Below, piece after piece: positions 9,807-17,694 of a stretch of DNA of 64,000 nt. Numbering within the stretch: position 1 is the stretch's first letter; each line of letters starts with the position of its first letter. The position numbers and the translations under genes are program-made. Origin of the DNA: Aliiroseovarius sp. PrR006 (GTDB lineage: Bacteria > Pseudomonadota > Alphaproteobacteria > Rhodobacterales > Rhodobacteraceae); NCBI RefSeq assembly GCF_010500215.1, contig NZ_JAAGOY010000007.1:776501-840500 (forward strand), given 5' to 3'. The notes under the pieces are model-generated. The model was not told where the DNA came from. It saw nothing but the letters and a program-made list of their open reading frames with translations, and searched no databases.

Positions 9807-10775
9807 TTAGCTATTATAGGCGGGCAAGTTTCCGGTCTTGCGCAGCGACATGGGAGTCACGCCGAAATGGCGACGGAACAGCGACGAGAACCCGTTGGGA
9901 AAACCACAGGCCAGCCCGACGTCGCGCACGCTCATCGCGGTTTTCATAAGTAGGGTATTGGCGTGATTGAGGCGCAGCTCACGATAATAGGCGTTGGGTG
10001 TGGTGTGGAAATGCGCGCGGAAATGGCGCTCCAGCGAACGTTCGGAGATCCCCAGCAGCGCGACCAATTCCGAGATGCGCAGAGGCTCTTCCAGATTGGC
10101 CTGCATCAACTCTACACATTGGTCCAGTGCGCGGTTCCCGGTCAAAGAAAGCTCTTTCCCACCAAAGGGCTGCAGGGTCGAGAATGTGCGGATTTTCTCG
10201 TGCAGCATGATGTCCGCCACCGTTGCGACCGAGGCCGCGGACAGGTGGCTGCCCAACAGCGCCAGCACAAGATCATGGGTCGATCCCATCCCGGCGGAGG
10301 TGATGATCCGTCCATCATCAGCCACCAGCGCATAAGACCCGACGCCGGGCGTGCCGCGTTCGTTCAGAACGGCGCGGTTTTCCCAGTGGGTGGTGTGGCT
10401 CATCGTTTGCTCGCCCGTTTCGGCGATGTGGCGGCTGGCGGCTTCGGAGAGCAGGATTACGCGGGCGCCGGCCCATTGATAAGCCTTGATTTCCTTTTGC
10501 AGCGACAGCTCTTTCGCGTCCGGGTCAGAATTGCCCAGCACGAAGACGTAGTGCGCCGACGGCCTTGCGCGGAAGGGCTGTGTGGCCACGTCGATCCCCG
10601 CGCGGCAACGGATATCTCCGCCATGGCGTGACAGGTTTTGCCAGCGAAACACCTCGCGCGCGGTGACGCGGTTGGCGATGCGCAGAAGTTCAAGAATGGC
10701 GGACAATTCGGTCAAGACGAAACCGTCTGACATCAGGATGTCGACCTGAACGGGATGTTGGATCATGTCCTTCAT
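9807..10775 (-). CDS. GlxA-family (DJ-1/PfpI plus AraC HTH) transcriptional regulator
   Basis: A 322-residue protein. Residues about 10-180 have the DJ-1/PfpI-like ligand-binding fold seen in GlxA, GbdR and CdhR-type regulators. Residues about 215-315 are an AraC double helix-turn-helix (ISELVALLGISERSLERHFR, then MSVRDVGLACGFPNGFSSLFRRHFG). Relatives often control carnitine, glycine betaine or other quaternary-amine catabolism, which fits its place between two dimethylglycine-dehydrogenase-like genes on the same strand. GGAAGGAA precedes ATG 10775. It probably activates the cluster in response to a methylated amine; that is inference. Confidence 0.87.
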   Translation of the reverse strand: MKDMIQHPVQVDILMSDGFVLTELSAILELLRIANRVTAREVFRWQNLSRHGGDIRCRAGIDVATQPFRARPSAHYVFVLGNSDPDAKELSLQKEIKAYQWAGARVILLSEAASRHIAETGEQTMSHTTHWENRAVLNERGTPGVGSYALVADDGRIITSAGMGSTHDLVLALLGSHLSAASVATVADIMLHEKIRTFSTLQPFGGKELSLTGNRALDQCVELMQANLEEPLRISELVALLGISERSLERHFRAHFHTTPNAYYRELRLNHANTLLMKTAMSVRDVGLACGFPNGFSSLFRRHFGVTPMSLRKTGNLPAYNS

Positions 10776-10799
10776 CGTCTGTTCCTTCCCTGTTGGTGG

Positions 10800-10825
10800 C
10801 CCCGCGCATCTTGGCGCGCGCGGGG
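10800..10825 (-). terminator. GC-rich hairpin between dehydrogenase paralogue 2 and the GlxA regulator
   Basis: CCCCGCGC at 10800-10807 pairs with GCGCGGGG at 10818-10825. In the direction of the operon (minus strand) no T-run follows, so it would be an attenuating or mRNA-stabilising hairpin rather than a full terminator. A T-run follows only in the plus direction. Confidence 0.45.
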
Positions 10826-10840
10826 CGGTTTTTCATGCGA

Positions 10841-13288
10841 TCAGGCGCGCAAACGCTCGTTTGCCGGATCCCACAGCGGTTGATCTTCCTGCACCACGGC
10901 TTTGAACTTCTCGCCGTAGATTTCGACCTCAAGCTCGGTGCCGGGGGTGGCCAGTTCGGTGCGGACCATGCCCAGCGCGATCGACTTGTTCACGCGATGG
11001 CCCCACCCGCCCGAGGTGGTTTCGCCGACGATTTCGTCGCCCGACCAGATGCAGGACATATAGGGCGCGTCTGCGTCGCCAGCCTCGACCGTCAGGGTAA
11101 CGAAGGATTTCTTCACGCCCTGCTGCATCTCGTTCTGGATTGCGGCCTTGCCCGGGAAGTCCTGTGGCTTGTCCAGCTTGACGAAACGGCCAAGCCCGCC
11201 TTCCAGCAGCGAGTAATCCGTCGACAGATCGCCCTTCCACGCGCGATAGCCTTTTTCCAGACGCAGGCTGTTCAGGGCATACATGCCGAACGGCTTGGCG
11301 CCACCAGCGACGATCGCGTCATAGATCGCGGGCATGTCTTCGTTCAGCGCGTGGACCTCCCAGCCCAGTTCGCCTGCGAAGGACACGCGCACCAGATGCG
11401 CGGGTTTGCCAGCGACGGTCGCCGCCTGATGGGTCAGCCAACCGAGGCTTAGGTCCGCATCCGACATGCCAGCCAGCAGATCGCGCGACTTCGGTCCGGT
11501 TACGATCAGCGTGTCGCGGGTGGTGGTGAAATCCTCGACCGAGACAGTCGCGGGCATCGCTTGCACCAGAATGTCGCGGTCATGCCACTGCGCGGTGGCA
11601 GCGGTGATCATGACAAAATCATCTTCGCCCAGACGCATGCACGACATCTCGGTCAGGATGCGGCCGCGATTGTCGGCTATGTAGACCAGATTGATGCGAC
11701 CGATCTTTGGCAGGCCACCGGTGACCAGACCACGCAGTGCCTCGGCGGCACCCTCGCCCTTCACGACAAAGCGCGAGAAGCCCGGCAGGTCCAGAACGCC
11801 TACGCCATCCCGCACCGCTTCGCATTCTTCCTTGATGCGTTGCTCCCACGGGCCAGAGCGGCCCCAAGTGTGCGTGCCTTCTTCCGAGGTATCGTCGCCG
11901 TCTTGCGCAAACCAGTTGGCACGTTCCCAACCGTTATAGGCCCCCATGACGCCGCCAGCAGCAATCACGCGATCATGCACGGGTGACAGTTTCTTGTCGC
12001 GCGCGGCGGGCCATTCGTGGTGGGGGAAGTGCATGGCGTATTCGTTGCCATAGACCTCCATCCCTTTCTGGTCGCAATATTCCTGATCGGTGTAGTCGGT
12101 GTAGCGGCGCGGATCGACCGCCCACATATCCCACTCGGTCGCGCCATCGACGATCCATTCCGCCATGACCTTCCCAGCGCCACCACCTTGGGCGATGCCG
12201 AAGGTGAAGACACATGCCTCGAACGCGTTTTCGACGCCGGGCATCGGACCCATTAGGGGCAGACCGTCAGGGGCATAGGGGATCGGGCCGTTGATCACGC
12301 TGGACACACCCGAGGTCTCCATCAGTGGTACGCGGGCCATGGCGTCGACGACGATATCCTCGATCCGGTCCAGATCTTCCTGCCACAGCTGGAAGCTGAA
12401 ATCGTCGGGCATCTTGTCTTCATCGCCGATCCAGTGGGCCTTACAGTTCGGCTCGTACGGGCCAAGGTTATAGCCGTGCTTTTCCTGACGCAGGTAATAA
12501 GACACGTCCACGTCGCGGATCAGGGGCAGCTTGCCGCCGTGCTCTTTGGACCACGCTTCGATCTCGGGGATCTGTTCGGTCAGCAGATACTGGTGCTCCA
12601 TCACCATCATCGGCACGGTGCGGCCACCATAAGGCTTGAACCACTCACCGACACGCTGGGCATAATAACCGGCGGCGTTCACCACATAGTCACATTCGAT
12701 ATCGCCCTTCTCGGTGTGCACGATCCACGTCTTGTCTTCCTTCTGGGTGACGCCTGTCGCCGGGGTGAAACGCAGGATTTTCTGCCCCAGATCGCGCGCG
12801 CCTTTGGCCATCGCTTGGGTGACCTGAGCCGGATCGATGTCACCGTCCGACGGATCCCACAGCACACCGGCCAGATCATGCGTTTCAAGGAACGGATAAC
12901 GTTCTTTCGCTTGTTCGGGCGTCCACATCTCCATCTCGATGCCCTGATACCGGCCCATCGAGCACGCGCGTTCAAATTCCTGCATCCGCTCTTCGGTGTG
13001 GGCCAGACGGATCGAGCCGGTCTGATGGTAGTTCATTGGATAGTCGACCTCTTCGCCCAGACGCGAATACAGCTCGGTCGAATAGCGCTGCATATTCATG
13101 ATCGCCCAGCTGGTCGAGAACGTCGGCACGTTGCCCGCCGCGTGCCAGGTGGACCCTGCCGTCAGCTCGTTCTTTTCAAGCAGCACACAATCGGTCCAGC
13201 CCTTCAGGCCAAGGTGATACAGCGTCGAGGCGCCGACAACACCGCCGCCGATGATAACGACGCGTGCTTTGGTGGGAAAATCAGACAT
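10841..13288 (-). CDS. FAD-dependent dimethylglycine dehydrogenase-type enzyme with GcvT domain (paralogue 2)
   Basis: An 815-residue protein with the same architecture and length as the neighbour at 7275-9722, but clearly diverged in sequence. The FAD motif VVIIGGGVVG is at residues 10-19 and AGSTWHAAG contains His49, the candidate covalent FAD site. GcvT domains fill the second half (WERANWFAQDGDD near residue 455, GELGWEVHALN near 650). It should demethylate N,N-dimethylglycine or a related compound and pass the one-carbon unit to tetrahydrofolate. GGAG lies 6 bases before ATG 13288, and the GFA gene ends 23 bases upstream, so they are likely one transcript. Confidence 0.87.
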   Translation of the reverse strand: MSDFPTKARVVIIGGGVVGASTLYHLGLKGWTDCVLLEKNELTAGSTWHAAGNVPTFSTSWAIMNMQRYSTELYSRLGEEVDYPMNYHQTGSIRLAHTEERMQEFERACSMGRYQGIEMEMWTPEQAKERYPFLETHDLAGVLWDPSDGDIDPAQVTQAMAKGARDLGQKILRFTPATGVTQKEDKTWIVHTEKGDIECDYVVNAAGYYAQRVGEWFKPYGGRTVPMMVMEHQYLLTEQIPEIEAWSKEHGGKLPLIRDVDVSYYLRQEKHGYNLGPYEPNCKAHWIGDEDKMPDDFSFQLWQEDLDRIEDIVVDAMARVPLMETSGVSSVINGPIPYAPDGLPLMGPMPGVENAFEACVFTFGIAQGGGAGKVMAEWIVDGATEWDMWAVDPRRYTDYTDQEYCDQKGMEVYGNEYAMHFPHHEWPAARDKKLSPVHDRVIAAGGVMGAYNGWERANWFAQDGDDTSEEGTHTWGRSGPWEQRIKEECEAVRDGVGVLDLPGFSRFVVKGEGAAEALRGLVTGGLPKIGRINLVYIADNRGRILTEMSCMRLGEDDFVMITAATAQWHDRDILVQAMPATVSVEDFTTTRDTLIVTGPKSRDLLAGMSDADLSLGWLTHQAATVAGKPAHLVRVSFAGELGWEVHALNEDMPAIYDAIVAGGAKPFGMYALNSLRLEKGYRAWKGDLSTDYSLLEGGLGRFVKLDKPQDFPGKAAIQNEMQQGVKKSFVTLTVEAGDADAPYMSCIWSGDEIVGETTSGGWGHRVNKSIALGMVRTELATPGTELEVEIYGEKFKAVVQEDQPLWDPANERLRA

Positions 13289-13311
13289 TAAGGTCTCCGT
13301 CTTTCTTGGTG

Positions 13312-13689
13312 TTACTGCGCGCTTTGCGGCAGGCCATCGGCAATTTCGTAATAGTCGCCCTTGTCAGCGACAAAGATGTGCTTTTCCAAGGTCAGCCCAG
13401 TGGGGCCATCGACCGCGCCCAATGCAAAACTGATCGTATCCTCGTCATGGGCTTTCCAGAATAGGAAGGACCCGCAGGTCGGGCACGACCCGCGCTTGGC
13501 CGTGTCGCTGGCCGCGTACCACGACACGTCGCCTGTGATGGTCAGTTCGGCTTCCGGTACGAAGGCCGAGGACCAGATGCCGCCCGATTGCTTGCGGCAT
13601 TGGCTGCAATGGCACATCGAGGCACCTTCCGGCGTCGCGTCGGTCGAAAACGTGATGGCTCCGCACAGGCAGTTTCCTTTGATCATCAT
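13312..13689 (-). CDS. GFA (glutathione-dependent formaldehyde-activating/CENP-V) family protein
   Basis: A 125-residue zinc protein. It has the GFA cysteine pattern: GNCLCGAITF near the N-terminus, MCHCSQCRKQSGG (residues about 26-38), and a third site SCPTCGSFLFW near residue 70. Founding members were reported to help formaldehyde condense with glutathione. Here it sits between the XRE regulator and two demethylating dehydrogenases whose leakage product is formaldehyde, so a protective role is plausible. Many GFA-fold proteins have other or unknown activity. ATG 13689 has a GGGGG upstream; the alternative ATG is one codon later. Confidence 0.83.
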   Translation of the reverse strand: MMIKGNCLCGAITFSTDATPEGASMCHCSQCRKQSGGIWSSAFVPEAELTITGDVSWYAASDTAKRGSCPTCGSFLFWKAHDEDTISFALGAVDGPTGLTLEKHIFVADKGDYYEIADGLPQSAQ

Positions 13690-13696
13690 CGCCCCC

Positions 13697-14275
13697 TTAA
13701 TAGACCGGCGGCGCGATCACCCAGATCGCAACGGCCGGTTCGTCATAGGGGTTCGCCCAGTCATAGGTTTCGTGCTTGATGCGGAAACTGTCGCCAGTTT
13801 GGACCGTGAAGCTGCGCCCGCCGATGGTTAGGTCCAGCTTGCCGGACACTATATAGCCGACCTCTTGCGTGGGACGGCTAGCAGGGGTTTGCATCTTTGA
13901 ATGTGGCTCGAAGGTCGAGTGCACCATCTCGAAATCGTCGGTCAGGTCGGGGGACAAAAGCTCCTCGATCAGCCCTTCGTGGCCCGCACCCATTGGGCGG
14001 CGATTGCCCGCCCGCACGATCCGCCCCTGCTCGCCCGCGGGCGAGGATTTGTGCGCGAAGAGAAGCGACATGGGCACGCCTAGCGCTTCGGCGATCGCGC
14101 GCAGGTCGGAAATCGAGGGTTCGGATTTGTCACGCTCGACTTGGCTGAGCCACCCGATGGACCGGCCCAAGGCGTCCGCCAGATCCGAGATCGTCATGCC
14201 ACGCGATTTGCGCAAGGCCCGCAGATCAGCCCCCAGACTTGTCCGGTGCAGGTTCTGTGGATCGCTGTGTAGCAT
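13697..14275 (-). CDS. XRE-family regulator with C-terminal cupin domain
   Basis: A 192-residue protein with an N-terminal XRE helix-turn-helix (residues about 14-70: LGADLRALRKSRGMTISDLA, then GWLSQVERDKSEPSISDL). The C-terminal cupin domain covers residues about 110-190 (EVGYIVSGKLDLTIGG, TVQTGDSFRI). Such proteins sense small molecules through the cupin and often repress nearby catabolic genes. It is the first gene of the minus-strand run that includes the GFA and dehydrogenase genes, 7 bases before GFA. GGAGG lies 4 bases before ATG 14275, and a perfect palindrome 23 bases upstream is a good candidate for its own operator. Confidence 0.9.
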   Translation of the reverse strand: MLHSDPQNLHRTSLGADLRALRKSRGMTISDLADALGRSIGWLSQVERDKSEPSISDLRAIAEALGVPMSLLFAHKSSPAGEQGRIVRAGNRRPMGAGHEGLIEELLSPDLTDDFEMVHSTFEPHSKMQTPASRPTQEVGYIVSGKLDLTIGGRSFTVQTGDSFRIKHETYDWANPYDEPAVAIWVIAPPVY

Positions 14276-14297
14276 GTGACCTCCGCATGAATGTTAT

Positions 14298-14312
14298 CGT
14301 GAAATTTTCACG
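14298..14312. promoter_or_regulatory. 15-bp perfect palindrome ahead of the XRE-cupin regulator
   Basis: CGTGAAA and TTTCACG flank a single central T. The site lies 23 bases upstream of the regulator start and next to a run of seven T. Its symmetry and position fit an autoregulatory operator for the XRE protein. No protein binding can be shown from sequence. Confidence 0.55.
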
Positions 14313-14429
14313 CTTTTTTTCATGCTGGGGCAAAATAGTGATTCGTGGCAAGCCTGATTACGACGAGGAAATGTCGTGTTCAGGCCGCCAAACGGGTCAG
14401 CCAGAGATGTTTTGCAGTGATCGCACGGT

Positions 14430-14882
14430 CTAACGCGCGAAGGTGTCCGACAGGATTTTCGCCAACGCGTCAGCGTCATCTTGCGTGAATGCGGCGGGCT
14501 GGTCGCTATCGATATCCAGCACCGCAATCAGCACGCCATCGGCGTTCCAGACCGGCAACACGACTTCGGATCGCGTCGAAGATGCACAGGCGATGTGCCC
14601 GGGAAAGGCGTCGACATCAGCGACCAACTGCACCTCGCCGGTGCGCGCCGCCGCACCACACACCCCGCGCGAAAACGGGATTTGCAGACATCCATGCCCG
14701 CCCTGATAGGGTCCGATCTTCAGCATCTCGGGTTCCGTCACGCGATAGAAACCTGTCCAGTCGAACCGATCATCGGCGTGATGCAGCTCACACGTGACAG
14801 TGGCCATCAGGGCGACCTCGTCGGTCTCTCCTTCCGTCAAGGATGCGATGATCTGGGCGGTCTCGGCGTAGTTGATCTTCAT
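14430..14882 (-). CDS. msrC: Free methionine-(R)-sulfoxide reductase (GAF domain, fRMsr)
   Basis: A 150-residue single GAF-domain protein. Three cysteines, Cys65, Cys75 and Cys99, have the same spacing (10 and 24) as the catalytic and resolving cysteines 84, 94 and 118 of E. coli MsrC, in the segments HGCLQIPFSRGVCG and PGHIACASS. It should reduce free methionine-(R)-sulfoxide with thioredoxin as reductant. ATG 14882 is preferred because GGAAG lies 5 bases upstream; a TTG four codons earlier is possible. It stands downstream of the thiolase gene on the same strand, with a strong hairpin terminator between them. Confidence 0.9.
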   Translation of the reverse strand: MKINYAETAQIIASLTEGETDEVALMATVTCELHHADDRFDWTGFYRVTEPEMLKIGPYQGGHGCLQIPFSRGVCGAAARTGEVQLVADVDAFPGHIACASSTRSEVVLPVWNADGVLIAVLDIDSDQPAAFTQDDADALAKILSDTFAR

Positions 14883-14899
14883 ACTGTCTTCCAAATGAA

Positions 14900-14923
14900 A
14901 AGGGCGCGGAAACCCGCGCCCTT
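14900..14923 (-). terminator. Rho-independent terminator of the thiolase gene
   Basis: AAGGGCGCGG pairs perfectly with CCGCGCCCTT around a four-base loop. On the minus strand it is followed by TTCATTT after CCTT, which suits termination of the thiolase transcript just before msrC. Confidence 0.75.
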
Positions 14924-14946
14924 GATCTAGCAGGTCTCAAGTGACC

Positions 14947-16125
14947 TTACACGCGTTCGATCGCGATGGCAGTGCCTTCGCCACCCCCGATGCAGATCGC
15001 AGCCACACCGCGTTTCAGACCACGCTTTTCCAGCGCGTTCAAGAGCGTCACCATGATGCGCGTGCCCGAAGCACCGATCGGGTGACCCAGCGCGCAAGCG
15101 CCGCCATTCACGTTCACGATGTCACGCGACAGGCCCATTTCATGCATGAAGGCCATGGGGACGACGGCGAAGGCCTCGTTAACTTCCCACAGATCCACGT
15201 CGTCTTTGGTCCAGCCCAGACGATCCAGCAGCTTTTGCGCGGCAGGCACGGGGGCTGTGGTGAACAGGTTCGGTTCCTGCGCATGGCTGGCGTGACCCAT
15301 GATGCGCGCGCGGATCTTCAGCCCTGCCGCATTGGCCGCGTCTTCCGAAGCCACAACCAAGGCCGCCGCGCCGTCCGAAATCGACGAGCTGTTGGCGGGC
15401 GTCACCGTGCCATCCTTGCGGAAGGCTGGCTTCAGGGTTGGGATCTTGTCGGGGCGCGCATTGCCGGGCTGTTCATCCTCACCCACGACGACATCGCCCT
15501 TGCGGGTCTTGATGCTGACGGCGGCTATCTCGCCTTCGAACGCACCTGTCTTCTGGGCTTCCAGCGAGTTTGCCAGCGATTTTAGCGCGTATTCGTCCTG
15601 CGCTTCGCGGGTGAACTGGAAGCTTTCGGCGCAATCCTCGGCAAAGGTGCCCATCAGGCGACCCTTGTCATAGGCGTCTTCCAGACCGTCCAGAAACATG
15701 TGGTCCACAACCGCGCCGTGGCCAATCCGGGCACCGCTGCGCATTTTGGGCAGGATGTACGGGGCCTCGGTCATGCTCTCCATGCCGCCAGCAACCATGA
15801 TGTCGGTGCCGCCCAGCGCGACCTGATCATAGGCGATCATCGCGGTCTTCATGCCCGAGCCACACATCTTGTTCAGCGTGGTGGCGGGAACCTCTTTACC
15901 CAGACCGGCAGCAAAGCCTGCCTGACGCGCCGGGGCCTGACCCTGACCCGCGGGCAGAACGCAGCCCATCAGCAGCTCTTCGATCTGGCTGGCGTCCGCG
16001 CCTGCATCTTCCAGTGCCGCCTTGATCGCCGCGCCGCCCAGCTCGGAAGCCGTCACACCCGAAAATGCGCCCTGAAATCCGCCCATGGGGGTGCGCGCCG
16101 CCCCTGCGATAACCACGTTTTTCAT
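14947..16125 (-). CDS. Acetyl-CoA C-acetyltransferase (thiolase)
   Basis: 392 residues from ATG 16125, which has GGAGG 5 bases upstream; the open frame goes further but would overlap the divergent STAS gene. The nucleophile is Cys88 (LNKMCGSGMK). The C-terminal motifs are NEAFAVVP, GGACALGHPIGASGTR (active-site His) and CIGGGEGTA (acid/base Cys). It condenses two acetyl-CoA or cleaves acetoacetyl-CoA. Without a neighbouring phaB or hbd gene, the sequence does not say whether it serves polyhydroxybutyrate synthesis, butyrate or amino-acid degradation. An inverted repeat in the divergent promoter region may regulate it. Confidence 0.92.
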   Translation of the reverse strand: MKNVVIAGAARTPMGGFQGAFSGVTASELGGAAIKAALEDAGADASQIEELLMGCVLPAGQGQAPARQAGFAAGLGKEVPATTLNKMCGSGMKTAMIAYDQVALGGTDIMVAGGMESMTEAPYILPKMRSGARIGHGAVVDHMFLDGLEDAYDKGRLMGTFAEDCAESFQFTREAQDEYALKSLANSLEAQKTGAFEGEIAAVSIKTRKGDVVVGEDEQPGNARPDKIPTLKPAFRKDGTVTPANSSSISDGAAALVVASEDAANAAGLKIRARIMGHASHAQEPNLFTTAPVPAAQKLLDRLGWTKDDVDLWEVNEAFAVVPMAFMHEMGLSRDIVNVNGGACALGHPIGASGTRIMVTLLNALEKRGLKRGVAAICIGGGEGTAIAIERV

Positions 16126-16158
16126 CATAGCCTCCAACCAATGCTTTTCCGGTACTCG

Positions 16159-16174
16159 CTTACCGAATGGTAAG
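16159..16174. promoter_or_regulatory. Inverted repeat in the divergent thiolase/STAS promoter region
   Basis: CTTACC-GAAT-GGTAAG, perfect 6-bp arms, 34 bases upstream of the thiolase start and 51 upstream of the STAS start. Its position between two divergent starts suggests an operator. No matching site was noticed elsewhere. Confidence 0.35.
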
Positions 16175-16224
16175 GATCGCCGTCTAGACTGTAGTTCTAC
16201 TAACCGCGAGGAAGGAGCGACCCT

Positions 16225-16572
16225 GTGCAGCTTACCTATCAAGACGGGCCTGCGGCCCGAGTGATCACCGTAGACAACAGTCGAATTGATGCCGCCATCG
16301 CCATCAAGTTCAAAGATCAGATGCGCGACGTGACGTCGGATGGCCCGCAACGCGTGGTCGTGGACATGGCAAAAGTCGACTTCATCGACTCAAGCGGCCT
16401 TGGCGCGATTGTCGCCGCCATGAAGCAGGTGTCGGACGGGCGCAGCTTTGAGCTGGCAGCACTGTCCAACACCGTTGCAAAGGTTTTTGCCCTGACTCGT
16501 ATGGATACGGTCTTTACCATCCATGACAGCGTGGACGCTGCCCTTGATGGCGGTCTTGCCAACGCAAGCTGA
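16225..16572 (+). CDS. STAS-domain anti-sigma factor antagonist
   Basis: A 115-residue single STAS domain of the SpoIIAA/RsbV type. The phosphorylation loop is DFIDSSGLGAI with Ser57 at the position that is phosphorylated in SpoIIAA. It starts at GTG 16225 with GAAGGAG upstream. The following gene encodes an RsbW-like kinase, so the two form the switch of a partner-switching module. No sigma factor and no PP2C phosphatase gene lies beside them in this window. Confidence 0.9.
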   Translation: MQLTYQDGPAARVITVDNSRIDAAIAIKFKDQMRDVTSDGPQRVVVDMAKVDFIDSSGLGAIVAAMKQVSDGRSFELAALSNTVAKVFALTRMDTVFTIHDSVDAALDGGLANAS

Positions 16573-16601
16573 CACACCCGCGCTAAAGGAGTGCACAGAC
16601 C

Positions 16602-17054
16602 TTGCAGAATGCGGCGACGCAACATTCGGATCAGACCCTGAAGCTGGATTTTCCAAGCGACAACCTCTCTGTGCGGCAGGCCTTGGGGAAGGTGCTTTCC
16701 TTGACCCTGTCCGCAGACGAGAAATCGGTGGTCGAAATTGTTCTGGCTGAGGTTCTGAACAACATTGTCGAACACGCCTATCAGGAAGATCCAACGGGCC
16801 AGATCGACTTGTCTGTCGAACAAAGCGATGCCGGATTGCGCGTTTTGGTACAGGACGAAGGGCGGCCCTTGCCGGAAGATCTGACCAACAAGCCGGTCGA
16901 CTATGATCTAAACTGCGACAGCAGTGATTTTCCAGAGGGGGGATTCGGCTGGCTTTTGGTCCGCGAGTTGACTCAAGAGCTTCAGTACGAGCGGCGCGAC
17001 GGACGGAATATCCTGTCCTTCCGAATCCGAAAACCCGCAGAGGAACAGGCCTGA
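16602..17054 (+). CDS. RsbW/SpoIIAB-like anti-sigma serine kinase
   Basis: A 150-residue HATPase_c protein. It has the N box EVLNNIVEHAY (Glu50, Asn54) and G boxes QDEGRPLPED (about 84-93) and GGFGWLLVREL (about 108-118) of the SpoIIAB/RsbW kinases. It should bind or phosphorylate the STAS protein encoded upstream, and perhaps also a sigma factor or other target. The start is TTG 16602, with AAAGGAG about 10 bases upstream; no in-frame ATG is available near it. Confidence 0.87.
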   Translation: MQNAATQHSDQTLKLDFPSDNLSVRQALGKVLSLTLSADEKSVVEIVLAEVLNNIVEHAYQEDPTGQIDLSVEQSDAGLRVLVQDEGRPLPEDLTNKPVDYDLNCDSSDFPEGGFGWLLVRELTQELQYERRDGRNILSFRIRKPAEEQA

Positions 17055-17107
17055 AACCGGCCTGCACGCGGTATTTTCGGGTCGCTGTGAGAGATAAAGA
17101 AACCCGC

Positions 17108-17125
17108 GTCGGCCACGTGGCCGAC
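17108..17125 (-). terminator. 18-bp perfect palindrome, probable hspQ terminator
   Basis: GTCGGCCAC is followed at once by its complement GTGGCCGAC. As RNA it makes a 7-bp stem with an ACGT loop. On the minus strand, TTTCTTT follows 6 bases later, so it could end the hspQ transcript; it also lies after the anti-sigma gene on the plus strand. Confidence 0.5.
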
Positions 17126-17150
17126 CGCGATCCGCTTCACAAGAATCCGG

Positions 17151-17477
17151 TTAGTTCAACTGAACCTGAAGCGGATACTGACCGTCTTCAAAATCGCCAA
17201 AAAGATCAGGCAGATCAGGATGTTCAATCGGTTCGCCCGAGTGATCTTCAACCAAATTCTGCTCGGACACATATGCCACGTAATAGCTTTGGTCATTCTC
17301 AGCCAGCAGATGATAGAACGGCTGGTCCTTGGACGGACGGCTATCTTCAGGAATGGCATCGTACCACTCATCGGTGTTGGAAAAAATCGCATCCACGTCA
17401 AAAACCACCCCCCGGAAGGGATGCTTCCGGTGGCGTAAAACTTGGCCCAGATGATATTTCGCGTGTGTCTTCAACAT
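17151..17477 (-). CDS. hspQ: Heat shock protein HspQ (YccV-like hemimethylated-DNA-binding fold)
   Basis: A 108-residue protein near the usual 105. It has the family pattern KYHLGQVLRHRKHPFRGVVF, then DPEWY-like NTDEWYDAIPEDSRPSKDQPF (21 residues, cited in part) and YYVAYVSEQNL. HspQ in E. coli slows DnaA and stimulates Lon proteolysis. It is monocistronic here, convergent with the anti-sigma kinase gene, and 217 bases without a gene separate its start from the divergent lipoprotein gene. Confidence 0.9.
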   Translation of the reverse strand: MLKTHAKYHLGQVLRHRKHPFRGVVFDVDAIFSNTDEWYDAIPEDSRPSKDQPFYHLLAENDQSYYVAYVSEQNLVEDHSGEPIEHPDLPDLFGDFEDGQYPLQVQLN

Positions 17478-17694
17478 TGCTCCAACCTTGTCCCATCACT
17501 AACGCCGAACGCCTCTGATTGTCCATGCAATCTGACCGGATTTTTTGGAAACAGTTTGGACATCGTTGGCTCGCCCAGCCCTGTTTTCGCCGGATCAGCG
17601 AAGATGCGCCGCGGGTTCGAAAAAGGCCGATCAGGTGATTCCCACAGCCCCCAAAATCCGTTAGAATGGTGAAAAACATACGAGCAGTAGGCAG

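Noticed and set aside
10808-10835. Hairpin plus T-run as a plus-strand terminator.
   Set aside because: No plus-strand gene exists upstream for it to end; it is listed only as a hairpin in the minus-strand transcript.
16126-16350. A longer thiolase with about 75 extra N-terminal residues.
   Set aside because: It would overlap the divergent STAS gene and lacks any thiolase homology; the ATG at 16125 has GGAGG at the right distance.
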